From assembly GCA_020002185.1 (NCBI GenBank), contig CM034542.1:54157858-54221857 (forward strand): a stretch of 64,000 nucleotides of DNA, given 5' to 3'. Under the pieces are notes generated by a model. That model did no database searches. It had not been told where the DNA came from and saw only the letters and a program-made list of their open reading frames with translations. Both the position numbers and the translations under genes were made by a program. Origin of the DNA: Paraescarpia echinospica (lineage: Eukaryota > Annelida > Polychaeta > Sabellida > Siboglinidae). Positions 20,758-32,700 of the stretch are shown here, piece by piece (positions within the stretch are counted from its first letter, which is position 1; each line of letters opens with the position of its first letter).

Positions 20758-23700
20758 CTGCAATAACAAAGAAAATAATTAAGGGACGGTTTCATAAGTC
20801 TGCAAAGTAAAACAAAACGTTTATCATTGGCTCAGGCCAACCATGTCACAACTATTACTTATTATTGATGGTAGTGTATTAACTGTCTGCTAGTAGTTTT
20901 AAATTGCACGTTGTATCTACAACAATGCTACATTACCGTTATCAATGGTTGGCAACGACCAGTGATTCAAGTTATATTATTTACTGTTATAACATTGTAT
21001 ATCTACTGGTAACAGCCTTGGCTCTGCTGCCAACCAGGAATTGTAAAGTTTGTATAGGATTTGTGTTTAATTTATCTTCTGTATTATACAATTCCGAAAT
21101 AAACCTACCTACTACCTACCCACCTACTACCTACTCCCTCCCCCTAAAATACAAGGTGTGGCACTTAAGATTTGTATCTTAAATTGCTATTAGCATAAAT
21201 TTATATGTTTCATCCACAGGATGGTGACACTGTAGCAATTTATTTTCCCCATCATATGTGCACGTATTATGTGATGATGATATAACCCCCACATAATACT
21301 TACCATATTTTTGGACTGCAAATTTACACACTCCCCCTAGTGCATTTAAAAATGGACACATAACTACGGAGAGATTGTCACAGTGGGACACAATATGGAT
21401 GCTGGGGACAAGAAAAGAGCTACTGGTGACTAACTTATAAATCATAACTGCAGGAATCTGCATCATTGAAAGCAGGGTAAAAGCAACTAGTTAACCCTTC
21501 AGACTTCAGCCGTTTTTTAAAAGTCCCTGTTTTCTCACTAATTTGACCCAAAACATGAAAATGTGAAGTTCTAATGTGTTTTCAAAAAATATCCACTAGA
21601 CGTTTAGATGGTGCCATCACACTTTACAGCAATACGCAGTTAGTTTGGGCTGTGTCTGGCTGACTTGAAGTGTAAGTATGCGGATGGTCTAAAGGGTTAA
21701 GAATGATTCACAGGAATGACTTCTTAGGTATATCATTATACATAATGCACGCATGAATACAGATATATGTATGTAATTCTGACATAGGTGTTTCAAACCA
21801 CAAGTATGTTTAAAAAGCGGTACATAAAGGAACACATGATGACAGAAAAGCACCCCGCGTAACAGTATTATATCATTTTATATGTATTCATTTTCATGCT
21901 TAATAGAAGTACAGTAATTTCCACCTGCTACATACCTGATGAGAATGCTTCATTGATGGATGCACCGACCGCATCCAGCTGCTTCTCCATCATGTCCCCG
22001 CTATCCACCATCTCATGTGGCTCCATCTGGTGGGGCTGGTAGACTTCCGTGGCGACATCTCCCCCACATAGATCACTGTTCGCTTGTAGCACGTAAGGCA
22101 CCTGCATGATGACTTTTCCTAGGTCGGCGTGAACTATTGACTCTGTCATGCCAGCATTGAGCACAATACTCTGTGGGACAGCGATCATGTCACTCGCCAC
22201 GGTAGAGATTGTGAGTGGCTCGTCTTCTGTCGAATCTATGTTGTCCTTGTTGTTTGAGAGTTCACTGGAAGCGTCCCTTTGAAGAGTCGACGAGTCGAGA
22301 ATTATACTGTGGCTGCTCACAGGCACCGGCTGCGTGGAACCATCCCGGAACTGAAAGTGGTAGCACATCTCCACATTAGCAGACAGTTGTAATTTCTTTA
22401 GTGATATTATTACTAAGTATCTCTGGGTAATTTTTTGGGTAGTTGTGTAACTAAAGAAATCTGTCATTATTCTTAGGAATTATTAAATGATCGTTCTTCT
22501 CTGTATTCATGACGGACAAATGAAAGAATTAAAGTATTCAAGTTTTGGGCTAAGCCCTAATCCACGTGAAAATACAATTGTCCATATTAATTCAAATGAT
22601 TTACTTACAGAAAGGACCTTCCCAATGTTTTAATATGTTCCTATGAATTACCAAATGCATTGATTTTTTAAATAATAACCGTCAAAACTTTATATATGTA
22701 CAACATGATAAAACACGGCACCACTCACCTGTAGGAGGCTACCTGGGGGAAAGATGTTTGGATGTAGTTTGGCCAGTAAGCGAATCGTATCGGAAGTGAG
22801 AGAGGTGCTCACTTGTGTTGTTCCGTCACTTAGATGTGTCTCCACGCGTGATATCACGTGCTGGCCGTCTGTTAGCATCAACAACAACAGTCTTATTCGT
22901 CGTAGTAGTAATTATCTCTGGCAGACATTTGCACAATACCTTTCCAACTTTCATTAAGTTAGACTTGTTACAAAGTGGACAAAATAAAACATCAGTTTTA
23001 ATAACACAAATATTTTTAAGTATCGTAAATATTGTTTTGGTAAAATCCATGAAGAATTAATTAATTCAGCCACTGTTTTAAGACAAATAATGCTATTTCA
23101 GCTAGCTCTTCTATCTAATGTTACTCATATAGCTACAACAAGTATCAGGAATGGGGGTCAAATATGCTTTTCTGGATTAAAATACAAATTATGCTAGAAA
23201 CAGACCTGATCAGATACAATGATGTTTTATTAAAATTTATAAAAAAATCAACTACATTCAAAGGACCAAATAAGCAATACAATCTGACAATTACATATAT
23301 TCTATTAATTTAATGAAGTATCACTGGTTCTGTTAATTTGAAGTATAGCTTGCATTTTACGTGTATAATATATTGAGAATGTACAGGAATTATTGGATTA
23401 AATGATGAAATATACATGTACAAATATGTAAGATCATTGATCATGCTCAAACAAGTCAAATGCACCAAATATAAGTAGCAATATTTTGCATGTATCTCAA
23501 CAACTACACACAATATGAACATCAAATAAAACTTTCTGGTAAGAGTCAAATACAATTGGGCACATCACTAAGTCCGACAGTTCCATCTGAGTAAAAGTGA
23601 GAATCTGAGTTGAGGTTTGACAATGTGAATAGGACAGGACCAATATTACTGGCTGGAACTGAGTATACTGGGCAGACATCTAGTAACCATTTAAAAAAAA

Positions 23701-26700
23701 GAAAACTAATTATTTTAGGATTGATACACACAACCATATTATATAGCATTGACACGCACAATTACAAATATGCAAAATCTTAACATTTAAAGGGAGGCAG
23801 TCTGTTCCACTACCCGAAATCAGCCAGCGTAGTAATTGGTAACAGGAAGTCTGCTGAACTGGCCGTGTTGAACATGGGAAATTTTTGAACATCAAAGGGT
23901 ATTGCCCAACTCTGCAATATTGCCAAAAAAGCTGTTTTGAAACTGGATTTTTGCTTACAATTTGAAAATTTTCAGTGGTGAAACTTTCAAATGGCAAATG
24001 TTGTTCAATATATTTATTATAGTCTTAAGAATATTATATTAATTAATAAAAAAAAACGAGGAACAGACGGTCTTCTTTTAATATAGCTATGTATTTGACC
24101 CCAATTCTGGTGCTATGGAGAGCATTGTGTCTACATGACGCGTCACCTTCGCCTGGACTCTGTGTCAGTGTCACCGTCACTGTCTCGGCGTGAGGCTGAT
24201 CATCTGACACGGACTGCCACAGTCCGGGGGGCAGCTCCTGGGAGTCTCCGCCGTCACTGTTCGTCACCACCTCCATGTTCACCTGCCGCATGACGCACAC
24301 GTTGAGGCGATAGGGACGGAGGTAGGGAGGGAAGGAGGGAGGGATGATGAGAGGTGATAGGGAGAGAGGACTGGAGGGAATAGAGAGATGATTGGCGGTG
24401 ATGGGAGAGAGTATCAGAGGCGATAGGGAGAGGATTGGAGGCCATAGGGTGAGAGGATCAGAGGTGATTGGGAAGGATCAGCAGCAATAGGGAGAGAGCA
24501 TCAGAGGCGATGTGGAAGGAAGGATAAGTGGCAATAGGGAAGGACTAAAGGCAATAGGGAAGGGAGGATCAAAGATGATAGGTAAAGGGGATCAAAGGCA
24601 ACAGGGAGAGAAGATTACAGGTAATAGGGAAGAACAAAGATGATAGGGAAAGGATAAAGGAAAGAAAACAACAGAGACTGGTTCACAAATATGGTAACCA
24701 AGTTTGTGTACTTGTAGTAAAACATCCAGTAAAACTCTAACTAAACCAATTGTCTTCCTTGGCCATTTGCAATCATGGTATTGTCCGTTTGCAATCATAT
24801 TAATCATATAATAACTTATGATGCTATAATATCTATCTTGCCACCTAAATGTTTTAATAAGCTACAAGGGAACAAGTCAGCCAGCCAATGTACATCTTGG
24901 TGACCTACTATCAGGAGCTCAGTAGGAGATCCGTCTGCCTGTCTTCAAGACTGGCCAAGACTGGTAATTACAACTGATAAGACTGGTGGAATTTAGAGGA
25001 GGGCAACTGGCTGCTAGATTACCTAATACAGTAGTCCCTCTCTTCAGCGGACACATCTGTATCTAAGCATAAGTGTCCCGACATGGCAGGTGTCCACTCA
25101 TCGGAGGGACAAGCATCTTAGTGCCAAAGTTCAGACCAGTACAACCGACGCATGGTAGAGATGTGGCATTATGTCAACGCATTGACTGACAGGAATTAAG
25201 CACTATATATATGTATATATATGTATTAAAAAATAAACAGTTGGTCATTAAGTCATATCGCCCACCCGGCATCATCCGCCCGACTCCCTCTGTTGATCTG
25301 AGATTTTTCTCAACCACGTCCGCGCACTGGTCACTCACTGACTGCCACTAGCCTACGCAACGGTATCGGCCCGGAGTTGCAGTAGAATTTGCTGCGCGTA
25401 TGGCAGCATTCACCCAAAAATGTCGAACAAAACATTTTATAAATTGGTATTCTCGAACGATTTAAATATTCTATAGCTAAAATACTTTGTAAGTAATTCG
25501 CAAGTTGATGATTTTTGCTGCCCCCTATCGGCTAAAATAATAACCTGGAAATGATCAACAGAATATTTAAATCAGCTGCTACATGCAGCGTGAACGTTAA
25601 TTAAATATTAAAAACGGTAACGGGTACAATCGTTAATTGTCTCACTTCATTTTTCATCCAATTTGAAACATTCATTAATGCACAAATTGTGCGTCAGTTG
25701 GTAATGCGTTCCACCGTTTCATATGCTGGTAACCAGTTCATCTTTTCAAGGCACTGGTAATATTTGCCGTTTGGCGTAGCGCAGCATAATTTGATGATGC
25801 TTGTTTATTATTTCACCTCAGTTTAGGCTTAATGTTGGACTACATTGAAAACAATTGAGGTGAACCTTTTATACATCGTATTTGTGAATCTTTATTGCAA
25901 TTTACAAGATGCAAAGGCGACGCCAAGCCAAAGCCCTGACTGGGGGCAGTGGGACTGGAGGCGCGAACGGGGAAGCCATCATGGCATCGCCGGCAGCAAA
26001 CGTGATTAATAACAGCACAAAATTAACAATACCTTCCTCCACATTCACTCTGCCTAAAGTTTACATACCGTAATCAAAGGAACTCTAAGTAGTTTAGACA
26101 AACACAACGATTACAGCAAGGAAGACAAGCTCGTTATTACGGGTACACGTGTACTTGGTGTTACCATTGACACACCAAGCTGTATGTCCGCCATTTTCTA
26201 AACAAATTCGGCAAAAAATCTTCGAATTAATGAATACTGTCCGTCTTAGGAGGTACATATAACCAAAATATCCTGTCCGCGTACACGAGGTGTCCCCTCA
26301 TCAGAGGGATATTAACATGGCAGAACAGTCCGTACATTGACAAACTGTCCCGACATAGCAGGTGTCCCTTCGTGAGAGGGTCCGCTGAAGAGAGGGACTA
26401 CTGCCAGGGTTGGAAAAATCAAGATTTTTTCGAAAAAATCGAATAAATCGGATTTTTTTGATTAAATCGATTTATTGGATTTTTTCAACATTCTCGACAA
26501 ATCTTATAAGAAATATTGTTATAATATGTTCCTGACAGGCAAGCTGACAAAATAACACTGATCAGAGTAGTTCAAATAATCAGATTTTGACTAAGCTGGT
26601 TTTAATTCCAAATTGAGGATACACCTTATCTATACTTTGGAACCCATCTCACATTGATCTTACTCATCTTAGGTACCCTGGGGTAGCTGATTAAATCAAA

Positions 26701-29700
26701 GCATGCAATTAGCTGCAGTCAGTTGGTCCTTGGCAGGTGACAATACAGATAAAGGTATGCCTCTCTGCCCTCTTCCCAATCAGTCAAAGTCATGCCTCGG
26801 TGATCACATGTATCACTTGCCTCTGTCACTTGCCTTAACACAACATACCAAAGTCCAAGCAATACACCAAGCAATTATTTAATTGAGCACAGCTGTAAAA
26901 ACATGTGGGCCTAGTAATTAAAAAATGTCAGCTGTCTTATAGATTTCAGGATTATTATTATAAATTTAAGATAATCTGAAAAAAAATTGAAAAAATCAAT
27001 ATCTTGATTTTTTCATGTTGATTTAATCAATGATTTAATCGATGATTTAATCAATTTGATTAAATCAACGCCAACCCTGACTACTGCACAACTATTACTG
27101 GCACAACTGGTATTGAAACAGATCAAATGGATCAGTATTAATTAATATAAATGGCTCAAATGACATTGGTTTGTCACAGAAAAAACTAAACTGGCCAATA
27201 ATGGCTGTGATTGATGTGAATGGCCTCCAAGCAAGCTGTTCACGCACTAAAAAGGCACACTTTTGACCAATTCGAGATTGACAAAAAATATTTCTGGCTA
27301 AGGGCCTGCCCGGAGATTTACTAACCATTTGTGCTGTAACAGGCAAGACGCCACTCTCTATGTCTTGCAGTGCCTGGTGGATGTTGTTTTGTAGGTCGTT
27401 CACTGTCGGGTAGTAGGACAGGTTGTGTTTCTCAGGCATCTGCTCCATCGTGCCAAACAATTCCTTCTCCACAAATCTCCTGAAGTCGACCACAGCAGAA
27501 TAAACTGGATGTGTGTAATCAATTTATACCAAAAAATTGGACGGTATCGGTCTTCAACCAAACATTATCCATCTGATTTGTTACGCCAAGGCTGTCTATT
27601 CATTTTTAATACAATGAATAAAATAAATATGTTGAGGGTATATTGCACACCAAATTATTAAACATGAAACAACTTGAATATTTCATCCACACATATTTAC
27701 AAAACCAATATTTGTTGTACCTTAAATTTTCAGATGCTTCAGTAATTTTTTTTTATTTCTGTTCCTATGTATTTGGACAATAATAAACAAAGTAACTGTA
27801 ACAAAGTTACAAAACCCTGTTAATACCAGAATAATAAAGCAGGGATGAAATTATTTCAGGACTCGTTCATATACGTAAGTGTCAGACAGTGTAGCTGAGA
27901 AATATTTATGTGCATTGTATGTTTTCGTACAGTTGATAATTTAATTATTTTAAATGTCTGAATACACCCAGTCATTTCAATAATCTAGGTTGTGTCCGCC
28001 TACTACCTGAGGTTCTTACGGATGACGTAGAGTCTAGTCTCCCCAGACGCCACGAGGTCGCGGATCTTCTGCACTATGCGGGGGTGGAGACGGTCAGCGG
28101 GTGACTGTGGAGGGTGACTGTTGCTTGCCTCACTGTGAAACTCGTGAGCCTTCTCTGTTGGCAGCTGCACGTAGAACCTGGACAACATCATGTCACATGG
28201 TCAGCACAACACTTGATAACGATGAGTGTTTATTGTAGAAACTATGATACAATACGTTCAATGGTACATTTTATTCAGACATTATCGCATTTCCTATAAT
28301 GAGGGAATAAGCCATTGGTGGCTGATTTTCCCTCTTAATACATATAATACACTAATATTATTTACCGACAGAAATCTCTTTAGTTGATATTTAAATGTTA
28401 CAAATGCAAAAGTACAATCCACTGTTTTTGTCACATAGTTCCATAGTTTAACACCTCAATATCTGATGGTTTTGTATAATACATTGGTTTTTAAAGTCAA
28501 TGCATGCTGTAGTTCAGCATGTCATGTCCTGTATTTGTAGATTTTGCTATTTCTATTGAACACATTTATCATAACCGATGGGAACATATTCTTCACAAAT
28601 CAAAAATATAGCAGGTTTGTTTAGAAACAAGCCAGACAATCCCTGGAGATAATATTATCTGGTCCCTCTCCGTCTAAAAACTCAGCCCAATACTGGCTCT
28701 AAGGGGGCCCCAGATTTGGATAATAGTAAGGTAACTTCTTTTATGCCTAAATCCTGAGAAGCCAAGCTCGGAGGCACATCAAAACAAAAGGGTTAGCCAA
28801 TCTCAAAATTAATAAGCAATATCAAAGTTGTCAAGAGATGGAAGGATACACCATTTGACCTTCTATGGGCCTGTAACTTAATTACTCACCCTTCAGCCAA
28901 CCCTTACCATTCCTACCCCATGCCCTCCAAGTCAACCTTACCATTCTTACGCCATGCCCTCCAAGTCACCCTTACCATTCATACCCTATGCTCTCCAAGT
29001 CACCCTTACCATTCATACCCTATGCTCTCCAAGTCACCCTTACCATTCCTGCCCCATGCCCTCCAAGTCACCCTTACCATTCCTGCCCCATGCCCTCCAA
29101 GTCACCCTTACCATTCCTGCCCCATGCCACCCAATTCACCCTTACCATTCCTGCCCCATGCCCTCCAAGTCACCCTTACCATTCCTGCCCTATGCCATCC
29201 ATGTCACCCTTACCGTTCCTGCTCCATGCACTCCAAGTCACCCTTACCATTCCTGCCCCATGCCCTCCAAGTTACCCTTACCATTCCTGCCCCATGCCCT
29301 CCAAGTCACCCTTACCGTTCCTGCCCCATGCCCTCCTAGTCACCCTTACCATTCCTGCTCCTTGCCCTCCAAGTCACCCTTACCGTTCCTGCCCCATGCC
29401 CTCCAAGTCACCCTTACCATTCCTGCCCCATGCCCTCTAAGTCACCATTAACATTCCTGCCCCATGCCCTCCAAGTCACCCTTACCATTCCTGCCCCATG
29501 CCCTCCAAGTCACCCTTACCATTCCTGCCCTATGCCCTCCAAGTCACCCTTACCGTTCCTGCCCCATGCGCTCCAGGTTGCCTTTGGCCTTGAGCATGTG
29601 GAATGACTTGTCCATGGCGAGCTTGAGGGACTTCTTGTCCATGTTGAGGTCGACAGCAAACTGTGGGAACTTCCGCACCTTCTTGATGTAGATCCTGAGA

Positions 29701-32700
29701 GAGCAAGGCAACTTTAGCTCCTAGTTCAAGCACGGACATCATTAGACAAACAAGGTTAACATAATAGCATAGCATGTATTTCAGAGCGTTAATATATACA
29801 TTTTGGAAGGTCGCTATATTAGGAGCAGAGGCTGGTGCATTTTGAAGCATTATTCTGACCACTAAAAGTGCTTTAAGACTTTAAACATCTACATTTCAAG
29901 TTCCTTTGGCGGGTTTGACCTTTGTTCGCTGGCTTCGCGAAACCAGGTCAGGCTCAGACATTCGGGTGCTGGTCATTATATTTTCACCCTTCCTCATGTC
30001 AAGTGGAAGAGGGCAATTGGAAGAAAGGCGAACCCAGCAGAGCCTGGAAACACCGCCTCTAAACGACGATGATGATGATGGCTACGGAATGTCACACGAT
30101 TATTCATCTCCGTTGCTAAAGAGGTTTTGTGTTATTATGACATAATGCCGACACCGAGAAACGTTTCTTTTATTTCTTGTTTAAATCAACCCGTCTATGC
30201 GTCACCATTTGAGCATCAAATCAACTAGGCGTTGTAGATGTAGTTTGTGCAAAGTGTGGATACCGCCTTTGCTGATTACTGGCGCGTACTGGCAACGCTA
30301 CCTTCAATTAATTTTTCCACTGTTGTTTTTTAATGTTTACAATCGGAGGTATGGTTATTATTACATGGTATATTTCGTGAATAAAATTACTTCGTATAAA
30401 AAGACAAACTATACAGTGGCAAGTTTGACAGCTATTCAATCTGAATCACTGAAGAGCCAATCACTGAAGAGCCAATCATTGAAGAGCCAATCATTGAAGA
30501 GCCAATCACTGAAGAGCCAATCATTGAAGAGCCAATCACTGAAGAGCCAATCATTGAAGCGCCAATCACTGAAGAGCCAATCACTGAAGAGCCAATCACT
30601 GAAGAGCCAATCATTGAAGCGCCAACCAGCGACAGAGGACATGAAGTATGAAGAATATTAAACAACTGTGTGGCTATCATGTCGCCTATCTGCATGTTCC
30701 ATTACATGACATATTATGTGGAAAAAGTTACGTCATATAATAAAGAAGAAAAACTGGACAAAGTTATTCAAAATGCAATGAGACTGAGGCGCTAATCAGT
30801 GCCGAACCAGCGACAGAAACATTGGAGCACTTTCTGCCCATTTTGTTGTATTTCTGCATGTTTATCATCTATATATGGCTGAGATAGGATTGGGCGGTAA
30901 TGCGAGCAGTTAACCCAAATTTTCGGGAAATGGGGGATGGGCAATAAGACAGTATTTTAAAATGATCATAAAACTGCTAACAAAACAAATATACAAAGGC
31001 ATTCTAAAAACTACTTTAAATATATTCATTTCAACAAGTGACACAAAAAGAATTATAATAATTTGCTAAGAAAACTAATATAATAAAATATACATCTAAC
31101 AAATAAACATAAAACTACACTTATGGACATAAACGAACCGGATTCGAAAAGCTGAGGAAGCAGCTTTAGTGAAAAGAGAAGATGATGATAGCTTGGACTG
31201 ACCGGGCAGGACATGTCTGTGTGAAGCTGTAGGATGGTTTGTGACTGGCGATGGCCTGACGCTTCAGGTGGCTGCCCTTGCGACGCGGCCCGTACTGGCA
31301 CTCCATCACCACCGCCCTGCTACCTACAAGCACACCCAAACCACAGAATAACTTGCAAAAATTACTGAAAAACTTACAAATTATTTTACGTTGAATATAG
31401 CGATCTGAATATTAATAAAATATTTAGTACATTTGCGCCATACAGGATGAATATTACACTAAAAACAAAAACTATAAAATATGATCTATAATGAAATAGC
31501 ATAAATACCACTATGTGTAATTATGTATATAGTAATACATAGCTCGGGGTACTAGTGCTGACAACTAATCTCACATCAAAAAATGGGCCAAGAGGCCCTG
31601 AAGTCCTTTGGACTATAATTATACTATACACGTACTATAATTGGCTGACCAAATGAGTGATAAGTCAAACAAATTGTAACATTGTTTTCTTACATTCTTG
31701 TAAAGGTTGGGTAGGGTACTTTACACGGTTTTACAAATTATGACTGCTACAAAAATTGGCGAAGTTATGGAGCATTGAACATGGTAGGGATCAAAAAGTG
31801 AAAATTAAGAAAACGGCTGTTGAAGTTTTACATTATGTATACAAATGGATTGCACATTTGGCACACAGTATGTATGTTATGTTGCAATGTACACTGAAAG
31901 TACAAATGTGCTGCTACTAAAACTTATCAAGGTATGCCAGATTATGTCTTTATGTGTAAACAAAATGATAACACAACATGACTGTGAAGGTTTTGTATAT
32001 GCACATGGATAGCATGGAAATATTGAGTGTATGGCATTCAAAGTTGGCTTATAGTATGCATGTTATTTATGTATACTGCCATGATACATTATAAATATGG
32101 TGTTTAGCTAATTATATTATTATACCTGTAATAATACAAAAGGTGTATTATATCAGAATGTCTCACCCAAGTGCCTACAATTCCTGAAGCCCAGCCCTGG
32201 CCATACCAAGACTGACCAACAATAAAACAATAAACTGTGGCCATGAGTGACCACTCCAGCCAGTGCTCACTGACCACACACTGACCTAAATTCAGTGCCA
32301 CATAGCCACCTGAGTGATCAGAGATAGGGCAATATCCAGTTATAAACAGATATCAGTGTAAGAGGCTTACAGCAGTAGGGAAGTACATGTACTAGGAAAA
32401 TTTAGCATTTTTGGGGTCCTGATGTGCCCTTAAAATGATTAAATCAAAAACAGATTTCTTGTGCATAGTGGCAGTAACCTAAGATATGTTTATGTAAAAT
32501 TAGAGAAAAAGTTGCTGAACAGAGATATGGCAGCTAACGGCAGATGCAGAGTGATGGCATAAGTCTGTTGGACCTTCGGCCCAAAGGACTAAAAATCGTA
32601 AATCAATGTTTTTTTTAGTTATTTAAATCATGATTTAAATCAAACAACCCTGTTGGTAATTATTAATCAAATGTTTTTTGGTGAATCATAGTTACAGATC

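Larger units (their letters stand above)
24912..27311. repeat. interspersed repeat X, copy 1, split by two insertions
   Basis: The left part (24,912-25,028) and right part (27,088-27,311) match 36,735-36,862 and 37,723-37,967. Shared blocks include TCTTCAAGACTGGC, GGTAATTACAACTGATAA, ACTAATA-type junction, AATGGCTCAAATGA, TTGTCACWGAAAAAACTAAA and TTTCTGGCTAAGG. In this copy about 20 bases just right of the insertion site are missing relative to copy 2. In intron 8 of CARF. Confidence 0.8.

Noticed and set aside
28894..29553. CRISPR array
   Set aside because: Regular 34-bp periodicity but no unique spacers; it is a head-to-tail minisatellite in an animal gene.
28920..29691. Long plus-strand open frames rich in [18 protein letters not shown] repeats
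   Set aside because: All three frames are products of the 34-bp minisatellite antisense to CARF intron 6; no start context, domain or splice support.
30197..30661. Protein-coding gene of 154 codons on the plus strand
   Set aside because: Half of it is the 15-bp minisatellite and the remainder has no recognisable motif; it sits in an intron of CARF.
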